Part shown: positions 15,395 to 23,667 of the stretch, piece after piece
Layout of the letters: the number at the start of each line of letters is the position of its first letter
How positions within the stretch are numbered: the first letter of the stretch is position 1
Source of the DNA: CAZOVB01 sp964583095
Lineage (GTDB): Bacteria > Planctomycetota > Phycisphaerae > SM23-33
Reading direction: 5' to 3'
Assembly: GCA_964583095.1 (NCBI GenBank)
Contig: CAZOVB010000056.1
Coordinates: 1 to 29,597, forward strand
Length of the DNA: 29,597 nt
The notes under the pieces: model-generated
What the model was told of the DNA's origin: nothing
Database searches by the model: none
The model's input: only the letters and a program-made list of their open reading frames with translations
Program-made: the position numbers and the translations under genes

Positions 15395-16087
15395 TCAGGA
15401 ACCTTCGCCCCCGCCCGAGGCCACCGGCGGGGCGGGGGCTTCGTCCAGGGGCCGATACCGGATCGAAAGAATCTCCACATTCACCCCGTCGGCGGTAATG
15501 CAGACGGTCCCGGCCTCGGAGATCGGATCAGAATACCCCGTTACGTACACCCCTTGCTGGTAGCAGTCAATCCGCCGGCCCTTCATGACGATCCGCCAGG
15601 TTTCCACGTCTTCCATCGGTTCCAGAGGCCCCCTGGCTACATGGTCGGGCGCATCGTTTCTTGCCCCCCGGACAATTTCCACATGGCTGGGACGACAGAC
15701 CACGTAGACCGCCCGCCAGTCCAGCAGATCCGGATAGGTGCGGACGGAAATCGTGTAGGGGCCCTGCCCCACGGGTCCCGGATGGCGACGCGCACGGACC
15801 TCCAGCTCTCCGTCCCGGACATCCAAAAGCGTGGAGATCAGAATCGTCTTACTCTCTGGGCCCGGTTCGAGAATCATCCGGCCTTGTTCGACCCGGACGG
15901 GTCCCAACCGGCGAAAGCCCGAGAGGTCTTGGCCATTGAAGAGAACCTGCCACCGGCCAGGAGAGGCCTGTGACGAACCTTCCAGGTCCGACGGGGGGCA
16001 CCCCCCCACCAGGAAGACACAGAGCCAGACGAGCGTGACAAAAGCCCCTGCAACGGGGCAATGGAGATGGTCCTTTCCTGCCGACAT
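15395..16087 (-). CDS. DUF1080-domain lipoprotein
   Basis: This 230-residue protein has a hydrophobic N-terminus (GAFVTLVWLCVFLVGGC) ending in a lipobox-like VGGC, so it is probably anchored in the membrane. LFNGQDLSGFRRLG near residue 49 is the signature opening of DUF1080 (3-keto-disaccharide hydrolase-like, concanavalin/LamG-type fold). Later segments (GELEVRARR, WRIVMKGRRIDCYQQG) follow the family's beta-sandwich pattern. DUF1080 proteins bind or cleave sugars, often in planctomycetes. Its ATG lies five bases after the deacetylase stop, so it is the last gene of the exosortase-linked unit. A role in handling an envelope polysaccharide is inferred from the operon. The C-terminus is Pro/Gly-rich. 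Confidence 0.8.
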   Translation of the reverse strand: MSAGKDHLHCPVAGAFVTLVWLCVFLVGGCPPSDLEGSSQASPGRWQVLFNGQDLSGFRRLGPVRVEQGRMILEPGPESKTILISTLLDVRDGELEVRARRHPGPVGQGPYTISVRTYPDLLDWRAVYVVCRPSHVEIVRGARNDAPDHVARGPLEPMEDVETWRIVMKGRRIDCYQQGVYVTGYSDPISEAGTVCITADGVNVEILSIRYRPLDEAPAPPVASGGGEGS

Positions 16088-16092
16088 TGGCT

Positions 16093-16992
16093 TTATGCTA
16101 CCTCGTGACCGGGTGTGTAGTCAAAGGTCTCCAGGGCCGAAAGCCTGGCCGTTGCTGCATAGTCGCCCATCGGGCCGAAATCGAAACGCTCCAGCAGCCA
16201 GGCCAGCTTCCGCGAGGTTTTGTGGAGGTTCACGCGGTGCCGCCACTTCTGGAGCCGTTTCATCGGCAGGACGGGGTGATCCGGGTCCAATTCCCACGGA
16301 TGCAGGTAGAGCGTTCCGGCCCGCCCGTCCTTGCCTGCCCTGCGAAGCCCGGAGGCGATCAGCCTCACCGGGAAGAGTCGCAGGTACCCGCCCCCGCCCA
16401 CCGGCAGGTTGCTGCCCAGGGTCCTGCGGGTCAGCGGAGGGATTTCGAGGATCTCCCCCCCGGCCGGGCCCCGGGCAAGGTGTGGCCCGACCGGAGCGTC
16501 GGGCACTCCGTAGCGATCGTGTCGAACCGGGAAAATCGAGGAATCATACTCGTAACCGGCCCGGTCCAGGACATCCAGGGCCCAGGCGGTTTTTCGGGTA
16601 ATGCTGAAGGTCGGCGCCCGAAAGCCCTTGACGGCCCGGCCGGACAGATCTTCCAGCAGGGCCCGACTGTCGACCAACTCAGCCTCGAAGGCTTCGGGCT
16701 CCAGGCGACCGAGCATCTGGTGAGACATGCCGTGGGAGGCGATTTCATGGCCCGCCTGGGCGATGGTCTTGACCCACCGGGGTTGCCGGCGCCCGACCCA
16801 GCCGAGGATGAAGAACGTCGCCCGGACGCTGCGTCTGTCCAACAGGGCGAGGATCTCCTCCAGGGCGGGCCCGAGACGGGTCGCCATCCCGGGCCAGTCC
16901 TCGCGGCGCACGCCGCACCGCTGGGCCGCCTCGGCGTGAAAGTATTCCTCCACGTCGAAGCTCAGCAGGTGGCGGATCAGCGGCCCGGCCAT
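16093..16992 (-). CDS. Polysaccharide deacetylase, exosortase-system type (DUF3473-like C-terminus)
   Basis: The ATG at 16992 gives 299 residues and is preceded by TGAGG; the longer frame upstream overlaps the TPR gene and is a shadow. LSFDVEEYFHAEAAQ (Asp13) and HEIASHGMSHQ (His87, His91) are the metal-binding elements of the NodB domain. RAPTFSI at 125-131 is the next conserved block. GGGGYLRLFP and HPWELDPDHP at 231-240 match the C-terminal region of the subfamily seen beside exosortases in PEP-CTERM/EPS loci. It removes acetyl groups from a polysaccharide, probably in the envelope; there is no signal peptide. It lies seven bases after the TPR gene stop and five bases before the DUF1080 gene. 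Confidence 0.9.
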   Translation of the reverse strand: MAGPLIRHLLSFDVEEYFHAEAAQRCGVRREDWPGMATRLGPALEEILALLDRRSVRATFFILGWVGRRQPRWVKTIAQAGHEIASHGMSHQMLGRLEPEAFEAELVDSRALLEDLSGRAVKGFRAPTFSITRKTAWALDVLDRAGYEYDSSIFPVRHDRYGVPDAPVGPHLARGPAGGEILEIPPLTRRTLGSNLPVGGGGYLRLFPVRLIASGLRRAGKDGRAGTLYLHPWELDPDHPVLPMKRLQKWRHRVNLHKTSRKLAWLLERFDFGPMGDYAATARLSALETFDYTPGHEVA

Positions 16993-16999
16993 GGAGACC

Positions 17000-19900
17000 T
17001 CAGGATCGAGGCAGGCGGGCCAGCATCTGCTCTGCCTCGCGGGCGGCCTTTTCCTCTGCCCGGGTAAGGTCCTTGCCGTCCTGGCGCTTTCTACCGGCGA
17101 AGTCGATCGCGGCCTGCAGATGCCACCTGGCCAATTGATAGTTGCCGACAAGTTTCTCGGCGCTACCCAGGTGGGCCTGGATTTCGATCGAACCGGGCAT
17201 CTTCTTGACGGCCCGTCGGAGTTTCTCCAGGGCCTGGGCTTCCTGCTTGAGCAGCAGGTCAATGAAGCCCATCGTATCCAGCAAGGGCCCGGCCATGGCA
17301 CGCTCGGGGAGATTCTCGGTCATCTTCTCGAGAATCGACCGGGCTTCCTGGAGCTTCTGTTCATCTTCGCCGTAAAGCTGGGAGATGAGGTAGGCGCCGT
17401 TATTGCCGGCCTGGGGGTGGCCGGTCTTTTCGTACACCTGGCGATAGAGTTCCAGGGCCTGGGAGAGTTTCCCGTCGCCTTCCAGAGACTCGGCCAGGCG
17501 GAGTTTCATCTCGTAGTTCTGAGGATCTTGGGCGACGATTTTTTCGAACATCGCGATGGCCTGTCCGAAGTCCTGCTCCTGGTGGAATTTCCGTGCCTTG
17601 AGGGAGATACCCACGAGGCTTTGCGTATCGGCCATCATGTCCAGGACGGCTTGGACCTTCTCGGTGCGGCCATCGCCGGCGGCAGCCAGGATCGCGGCGA
17701 CCAGAGACTGTGGCCTCTTTTCCAGTTGCACCATGGCGATATAAGAGCCGTAGCGTCCCATGCCGGAAGCTTCGGCAGCGGTCTTGGCCAGCAGGAGCAT
17801 GATCGCCTCCCGGGGATCCTGGGCGTTGTCCTTGGCAAACTGCAGGTACTCCTGCCAGGCCGCCAGGTGGTAGGAGGTAGCCCGGTCGTGGAAGGGCAGC
17901 TCGCTGAGGGTCTCTACCGGCTTTTGCATCAGGTGGGAAACCAGCAGCACGCTCAGGGGGTCCCGCGCCCTTGCCGGCTGATCGAGATACCGCTGATGGA
18001 AGGCTTCGAGGAGTTTCGCGTCGCGCTTCAGACGAGCGGCGACCAGAGCGGTAATCACTTCGCCTCCGATGGCGCTTTCGACCGGGGGCAGCAACTCGAT
18101 CGCCTCGGCCGGCTCGTTGGGCAGCGACAGCAGGGCCGCCCGCAGGCGCCAGCCACGTGAGTCGGTCCGAGAGGCCATATCACGCGAGAGACGCTGGGCC
18201 GGCTCAAACCGGCGCCCCGAGAGCATGGCCACAAAGGCCAGGTTCGCCACTTCCGCTGCCGGTCTGTCCTGTCCGATCCGACGGACGTAAGCGTCGTAGG
18301 CGCTGACGGCCTGGTCGTATTCTTCTTCCTGCATCAGCAGGGACATCAGGGTCACCACGAACCTCGGTTCGTCGGGACTCTCGGCCACCAGCTTCCGGGC
18401 GATGCGGATCTTCTCCGAGGTCTGGTCGGGAATCAGGGTCATCAAGGACCGGGCCTGCTTGTACTGGTCGGCATAGGGGGGGATCTTCTCCAGGACGCGA
18501 ATCGCATCTTCCTTGCGCCCCAGGAGCATGTAGGATCTGCCCAGAATGAACTGCCGCCGCGGCGTGGCGTCAACCTGGATGTCTTCCATTTCCTTCATGG
18601 CCTGTATGGCTGGGCCGCTGAGCCCCCTGCCAATGAAGAAGTCCGCACGCATTTCCATCGCCTGAAGGCGGGCAGCGGCCCCGATCCGGGCCATTTCATC
18701 CAGCGTATCGAGCAGTTTCTTGGGCTGTTGGGTCCGGGCAAAGAGGTTCACCAGGCCGTGATAGCTTCGCAGGTCGGTCGGCTGCATGGCAATAGCGGAC
18801 TTGTAGGCTTCCTCGGCTTGTTCATAGCGTCCGGCGGCCAGCTCGATCTGGGCCCGGAGCCTTTCGGCTCCTGCCTCGGTCGGGAAAGCATCCGCCAGCA
18901 GACGATGGATCTCCAAGGCTTTGGGATACTCGCCCACCGCCACGAGCAACGGTGCGATCCGTCCCAGGGTCCGGCGATGGAGCCGGGGGTCGCGCTGACA
19001 AAGGGCCTTGATCTCCACCAGTGTCCTGGAGGCCTGCTCAGGCTCGTTCTTCTGCAAATACATCCCCGAGAGGACCAGCAAGGCGTCGCTGCGGGCCGGG
19101 CCCGACCAGTCGACCTGGGCATAGCCGATCTTCTTGAGCAGATCGACCCCTTCGTCTTCCCGCCCGGCGGCAAGGAGTTGTCTCCCGGCCATCACACCGG
19201 CGGGTCCTCGAAGCCAGTCCGGCGCGTCGCTTCGGTTGGCAAGCGTGCTGAAGTACTGGTACGCCTGATCGGGCAACTGTTTGCGGGCCATAAGGTCTCC
19301 CAGGGCCAGGAGAATGCGGTACTCGTTGGCACTGGGGATGTCCTGGAACCTCTGGCGGATCTGCGTATCGGAAAGGGGCGGGTCCCGGAAGAACCCGAGA
19401 TACATGGCCATGGCCTGGTAGGCGGGAGTCTCTTCGGGATAGGTCTGGATGATCTGGGCCAGTTGCCGGCAGGCTTCTTCGACGTTTTGCCGACCCCCTT
19501 CAGCCAGGTAGGCCTGGCTCAGAAGGAACAGGGCGTTCTTGTCGTCGCTCTCCTTGCGGAGTCGATCCTGGCAGATCGCGCGGGCCTTGGCGTACTCGCC
19601 CTTGGCCAGCAACTGTCTGGCCAGAGAGAGTCCCCTGGGTCCCACATCCTCTCCGACTACGTCCTCCAGTTGGGGGCTCTGTCCCTGGGCCAGGCGGATC
19701 TGCTCGCGAAGCAGCTTGGCATCTGCATGGTTGGGCCGCAACGAGAGGACCTGCTGGATGTTCTCCAGGGCGGAATCGTACATACCCAGCCGGGCCTCAT
19801 ACCGCGCCAACTGCATCAAATAGGCGTCGCTGAGGGGCGACAGTTCCACCGCCTTTCGCAGTTGCTCCAGCGCCAGCATCGGGCGATTGGACCGATCGTA

Positions 19901-21694
19901 TACGTCGAACATCACCCGGCGCGCACCGGCCCATTGGGGGTTGGCCTGGATCAAACGGGTCACTTCGTTCTCGGCCTGGCTGTAGAGGCCCAGGGCAAGC
20001 TTCGCATCGGCGATCCAAAGCGCATCGAAGTCTGTCTCAGGCTTGGCATTTGCAGCCAGCCGGGCCGCCTCCAGCGAGCGATCGGTATGCCTCTGGCGGA
20101 TCTCCTGATCCTCTTCTTCCCCGGCCACAGCGATATAGCCCTTCCACACCTTCTGCAAGGTGGGAAGATGAACGCTATCGGGACCTTGAGCAGCCGCCCG
20201 CTGCTTCTGCCGGATCAACGCTTCTTCCAGCGCGTCCAGGGCTACGTCTTTTCGGTCGACCCGCAAGGCCGTTCGAACAAGATACTCCAGCGCTGTCGAA
20301 TCGTTTGGCAGCACGTTGTAGTAAGCCGAGGCCTCCTGGTAGGCCAGATCATTCTGTTCGGTGCGGAGGTGTTCCTCGATGATAAATGCCCGGGCTCGAC
20401 GATGATGCGGCTTCAACTGCGTTGCGTCGTCCATCTTCTGCATCGCCCGGTTGATTTTCCCGTTCCGGTACAGCGTCAGGCCCGCCAGAAACTGATAGTC
20501 GGCCTGGCGCGGGTTCTCCGTGGCCAATTCCACCGCCTCATCGGCTGCCTGGCTGATTTGGCCCTTCTGGAGGAGGATCTGGATCTTCATCTCCACCGCC
20601 GAGGGGTTCTTCTGGTTCTTGGCAAGGACCCAGTCCACGGCCTGGGCGGCCTGGTCGATCTGGCCCCCGTGGATGAGGTGGTACTCCGCGCGTTTCAATC
20701 GCGGTTCAATGCTGTTGGGGTATTCCTCTTCCAACTCGCGCAATTGCTCGATGGCCTGGACGAGAATCTCGCGCCGTTCCCGCGGGCTTGCCTCGGGCAT
20801 CTTCCGATCACTCTGCCAGGCGATCAGCAGCGAGGCGGTCTTTGGGGAGACCTCCCGGCCATTCTCCCTGGCCTTGGCGAAGACCTCCTGGAGCTTTTCG
20901 AGCACGTCCAGACGTCGGGTCTCCCGGGCCTCGGCAATCAGTTCCTCTCCGTGGCGACTGTCGGGCATGACTTCAACGGCCGGCAGCAGATACTCGATAA
21001 CCTTGCTGGAAGCCTCATCGAGTTTCTCCCTGACTTGGCTGATCTGTCGGTTCAGCGACTCGACCTGTTCTTCATTGCCGGTCGTGGAGGCAAAGGTGCG
21101 CCGATCGGACAAGGTGTGTCCGAGCAGCAGGTAGGCCCGGCGCGCCTGCAACCAGGAAACGCCCAGCAGGGCCCGGATCTCGGCCTGCTCTTGCTCGTTG
21201 CCTTCGCCCCCGGATGCCCGCTCCAGGGCTTCTTTGAGCGGGGCCTGGACCGTGGTGTATTTGAAGCGATCCTGGGCCGAGGGTTCCTGCCCCGTGTCGA
21301 GAATCACGGCCAGAACCTGACGGATCTCGTCCTGGTCGGGATTGTTGGCCATCTGGGATCGCGTGGGGATCAGGATGGACCGGGCCACCCCGATGTACAG
21401 ATCCGGGGTCTTCTGCTTTTCCAGCCCGGTTTCAAAGGCTTCGTGGCCTTCGTCGAACTTGCTGGTCATAAGGGCGGCCTCGCCCAGATAATTCCACCCG
21501 CGGTGATCATCGGGGTTGGACTGGGTGTAGTTCTTTGAAAGCTGGTAGGCCGTTTCCGGATCGGTCCGCAGGGCCGCCCGGATCCGATTCAGGAGGCGCT
21601 CTCCACTGTGGGAGTACTTGTACCGCCATATGCCCAACCCGACCAGGGCGGTCACGAGCACGAGTACACTGATGAGAATCAGACGCTTTTTCAT
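17000..21694 (-). CDS. Very large TPR-repeat protein with N-terminal membrane anchor
   Basis: The ATG at 21694, preceded by AAAGGA, starts 1564 residues; the longer open frame extends into the exosortase gene and is not used. Residues 4-23 form a membrane segment (LILISVLVLVTALVGLGIW), so the rest is probably outside the cytoplasm, without a lipobox. Almost the whole remainder consists of degenerate tetratricopeptide repeats, with helical pairs containing Ala/Gly/Tyr/Pro positions (for example YDSALENIQQVLSLRPNHAD, and AGRYEQAEEAYKSAIAMQPT). TPR proteins scaffold protein complexes; TPR proteins such as PrsT occur beside exosortases in EPS/PEP-CTERM loci, and this may be a larger, differently anchored counterpart. 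It lies between the exosortase and the deacetylase, with gaps of 17 and 7 bases. Confidence 0.9.
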   Translation of the reverse strand: MKKRLILISVLVLVTALVGLGIWRYKYSHSGERLLNRIRAALRTDPETAYQLSKNYTQSNPDDHRGWNYLGEAALMTSKFDEGHEAFETGLEKQKTPDLYIGVARSILIPTRSQMANNPDQDEIRQVLAVILDTGQEPSAQDRFKYTTVQAPLKEALERASGGEGNEQEQAEIRALLGVSWLQARRAYLLLGHTLSDRRTFASTTGNEEQVESLNRQISQVREKLDEASSKVIEYLLPAVEVMPDSRHGEELIAEARETRRLDVLEKLQEVFAKARENGREVSPKTASLLIAWQSDRKMPEASPRERREILVQAIEQLRELEEEYPNSIEPRLKRAEYHLIHGGQIDQAAQAVDWVLAKNQKNPSAVEMKIQILLQKGQISQAADEAVELATENPRQADYQFLAGLTLYRNGKINRAMQKMDDATQLKPHHRRARAFIIEEHLRTEQNDLAYQEASAYYNVLPNDSTALEYLVRTALRVDRKDVALDALEEALIRQKQRAAAQGPDSVHLPTLQKVWKGYIAVAGEEEDQEIRQRHTDRSLEAARLAANAKPETDFDALWIADAKLALGLYSQAENEVTRLIQANPQWAGARRVMFDVYDRSNRPMLALEQLRKAVELSPLSDAYLMQLARYEARLGMYDSALENIQQVLSLRPNHADAKLLREQIRLAQGQSPQLEDVVGEDVGPRGLSLARQLLAKGEYAKARAICQDRLRKESDDKNALFLLSQAYLAEGGRQNVEEACRQLAQIIQTYPEETPAYQAMAMYLGFFRDPPLSDTQIRQRFQDIPSANEYRILLALGDLMARKQLPDQAYQYFSTLANRSDAPDWLRGPAGVMAGRQLLAAGREDEGVDLLKKIGYAQVDWSGPARSDALLVLSGMYLQKNEPEQASRTLVEIKALCQRDPRLHRRTLGRIAPLLVAVGEYPKALEIHRLLADAFPTEAGAERLRAQIELAAGRYEQAEEAYKSAIAMQPTDLRSYHGLVNLFARTQQPKKLLDTLDEMARIGAAARLQAMEMRADFFIGRGLSGPAIQAMKEMEDIQVDATPRRQFILGRSYMLLGRKEDAIRVLEKIPPYADQYKQARSLMTLIPDQTSEKIRIARKLVAESPDEPRFVVTLMSLLMQEEEYDQAVSAYDAYVRRIGQDRPAAEVANLAFVAMLSGRRFEPAQRLSRDMASRTDSRGWRLRAALLSLPNEPAEAIELLPPVESAIGGEVITALVAARLKRDAKLLEAFHQRYLDQPARARDPLSVLLVSHLMQKPVETLSELPFHDRATSYHLAAWQEYLQFAKDNAQDPREAIMLLLAKTAAEASGMGRYGSYIAMVQLEKRPQSLVAAILAAAGDGRTEKVQAVLDMMADTQSLVGISLKARKFHQEQDFGQAIAMFEKIVAQDPQNYEMKLRLAESLEGDGKLSQALELYRQVYEKTGHPQAGNNGAYLISQLYGEDEQKLQEARSILEKMTENLPERAMAGPLLDTMGFIDLLLKQEAQALEKLRRAVKKMPGSIEIQAHLGSAEKLVGNYQLARWHLQAAIDFAGRKRQDGKDLTRAEEKAAREAEQMLARLPRS

Positions 21695-21711
21695 TCCGGT
21701 AATCCTTTCGA

Positions 21712-23409
21712 TTACGGCAGGTTCTGGTCCAGAATGGGCACGACCGCACGAATGTATTCCATGCAGCGCTGCCGCGCCTCCTGGCGGGTAGTATCTATCG
21801 GCGTCGAGAAACGGATCAACGCGCCGCTGGAGTTCCGATCCACCAGCCCGTTCCAGACGATCAGCAACTGCTGATACCAGAAGCTGTCGGTGTAGCGTTT
21901 CCCGCACTTGTAAGTGTATATGAAGTAAGACTCTCTGCCATGGGAATCCTTGACGATCAACCCGCGGAAGGGCACCAATTCCTTTCCGGGTATTCCTTCT
22001 ACCCGGACGTCCTCCTTGGCGAGGATCCCCTCGCCCGACCCGGCCAGGCAGACATCCGGCGGGTGGGTCCCTTTCCGGTTGTCCATCGAGAAGATGATTG
22101 TCACCCACGTCTTTGGCTCGTTTTCGACCTGGTAGAGTCGATTGAGAAAATCATCGGTCTCCAGGACGGTGCGGGTCCTCTCGTCGAGGGGGTCATCGCG
22201 GACCTTCCGGGCTTGGCGATTCTCCGAGAGCCTCAGTTCCTCCGGCAGAGCCTGGGCGGCATAGCTGCTGCGGTGCTGATCCGGAACCGAGGCAAGCCCA
22301 ACGTACCAGCTGCCCGCGGCGGCTACTGCCAGCACTGCCAGCAGCACCGCCCCACGAAATGCAAACATCGCATTCCACATGCGCCGGCCCTGGCCTTGGT
22401 CACTGTGCCAGTCCCGCCGGACGTCATGGAAGAGCGGATCGATCCTGGCCGGTCTGCCCACCCACTCACGCAAGGCCAGAATCATACGCTCCAGCCCGAA
22501 CATCAGGAAAAAGGCCATGACGAACACCATCAGGCCCGAGACATCGTGGTACCACCCGGTAGCAAAAGCCACGGTGGTCCAGTCGGCCACCAGAATCAGC
22601 GAAACGATGCGGAACGAGTTGGCCACCAGGGCTACCGGTATCGTCAACAGGAAGATTCCCAGACGCCACCACCCCTTGAGCTTGCAGACGTAGGCGTAAA
22701 TCGCCCCAAAGGCCAACAGCGAAATCATCGTCCGCAGGCCGTTGCAGACATTCGCCACCGTCATCTGCTTGTCGGGAAAGATCGTCACCTGGTTGCCATT
22801 GCTGACCACAATCGGGCCCATGCCGTTGGCCAGGGTGACCCCCACTTCGGTGGCCAGCATCTTCAACCGAAATGCCAGCTTGTACATGGTGTCCATCGGC
22901 AGAGGGACCATGAACAGAAGAAAGACCAACGGGAACCAGAGGCGCTTCAGTGCGGAACTGCCCCAGAAGATCAGCACCATCGAGATGAGGATCCCCACCA
23001 GGGCCAGCGCGCTGGTAAAATGCACCCGCGCCAGGGAGGAAAAGAGCTGAAGCAGCAGACTCAGCCCCAACACCACCGCCCCCAGGCCGGGCCGGGGCTT
23101 GACCCGGATCTTCGTGTGACGCACCAGCAGGTAGGTAATCAGCAAAGATACCAGCGGCACCAGAGGTCCGTGGGTGTAGTAACTCTCGCCTTCCACCAGC
23201 CGATCGTACAGCGAAAGGTGCGTATGCTTCCAGGCAGGAAACCATCGATCCCAAAGCCAGGAAAAGGTCTCCTGGAACATGACAATCATCAGCGCCGCAA
23301 AAACCGCCACTGCCGCCAGGGGACCAACCAGGGGACGCAGATTCATTCGAACGGGCCGGCCCTGCGAAGCTTCCGACTCCTGCGGATCTGAACTATGGGT
23401 CTGGGACAT
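21712..23409 (-). CDS. Exosortase fused to a C-terminal EpsI domain
   Basis: The ATG at 23409 is favoured over 23427 because AAGGA lies seven bases before it. The 565-residue protein has a membrane domain of about eight helices (residues 25-315) followed by a membrane segment near 350-375 and a soluble domain. Catalytic Cys222 (VANVCNGLR), Arg267 (NSFRI) and His288 (WYHDVSGL) occupy the positions expected of exosortases. The soluble part (THPPDVCLAGSGEGIL, DSHGRESYFIYTYKCG) is an EpsI/DUF3485-type domain. Exosortases process proteins with a short C-terminal sorting signal, and their loci also assemble exopolysaccharide. The fused EpsI is known in some subfamilies. It heads a four-gene unit with the TPR, deacetylase and DUF1080 genes. 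No substrate with a PEP-CTERM-like tail is in the window. Confidence 0.92.
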   Translation of the reverse strand: MSQTHSSDPQESEASQGRPVRMNLRPLVGPLAAVAVFAALMIVMFQETFSWLWDRWFPAWKHTHLSLYDRLVEGESYYTHGPLVPLVSLLITYLLVRHTKIRVKPRPGLGAVVLGLSLLLQLFSSLARVHFTSALALVGILISMVLIFWGSSALKRLWFPLVFLLFMVPLPMDTMYKLAFRLKMLATEVGVTLANGMGPIVVSNGNQVTIFPDKQMTVANVCNGLRTMISLLAFGAIYAYVCKLKGWWRLGIFLLTIPVALVANSFRIVSLILVADWTTVAFATGWYHDVSGLMVFVMAFFLMFGLERMILALREWVGRPARIDPLFHDVRRDWHSDQGQGRRMWNAMFAFRGAVLLAVLAVAAAGSWYVGLASVPDQHRSSYAAQALPEELRLSENRQARKVRDDPLDERTRTVLETDDFLNRLYQVENEPKTWVTIIFSMDNRKGTHPPDVCLAGSGEGILAKEDVRVEGIPGKELVPFRGLIVKDSHGRESYFIYTYKCGKRYTDSFWYQQLLIVWNGLVDRNSSGALIRFSTPIDTTRQEARQRCMEYIRAVVPILDQNLP

Positions 23410-23416
23410 CTGCTGT

Positions 23417-23421
23417 TCCTT
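23417..23421 (-). promoter_or_regulatory. Shine-Dalgarno site that favours the downstream exosortase start
   Basis: AAGGA on the minus strand is seven bases before the ATG at 23409. The alternative ATG at 23427 has only a weak AGG-like match upstream, so the shorter protein is preferred. Confidence 0.5.
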
Positions 23422-23590
23422 GTTCATGAGGCCTGGCCAGGCAGGTTACAGTTCGGGACGGCCCGTCCGACTGCAACCGCGGCCGAGGCTCAGGCACATG
23501 CGGGCGAGCGGTTCCGAAAAGCCTTCTTCACGTCCCTCATCGGAATCGCCGCACGGTTTCTTAATGCAAACCCCAGCGTCAGTTGCCGGA

Positions 23591-23620
23591 ATCATCGCCC
23601 ATCAGACCTCCACGCGTCAA
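23591..23620 (-). promoter_or_regulatory. Possible promoter of the exosortase unit
   Basis: TTGACG (23615-23620, five of six) and GATGAT (23591-23596, four of six) on the minus strand are 18 bases apart. They lie in the 258-base gap between the VanZ-like and exosortase genes, the only long gap in the minus-strand block, which makes a separate start plausible. No clear terminator follows the VanZ-like gene. Confidence 0.4.
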
Positions 23621-23667
23621 TCCTTTGCTTTACCCTACGATCCGGCGGAGGCTTGGGTTCGTCCAAA

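Noticed and set aside
18728..21538. Long plus-strand reading frame of 936 codons opposite the TPR gene
   Set aside because: It is the antisense shadow of a high-GC coding region. It lacks recognisable motifs, while the minus strand encodes clear TPR repeats with a good start site.
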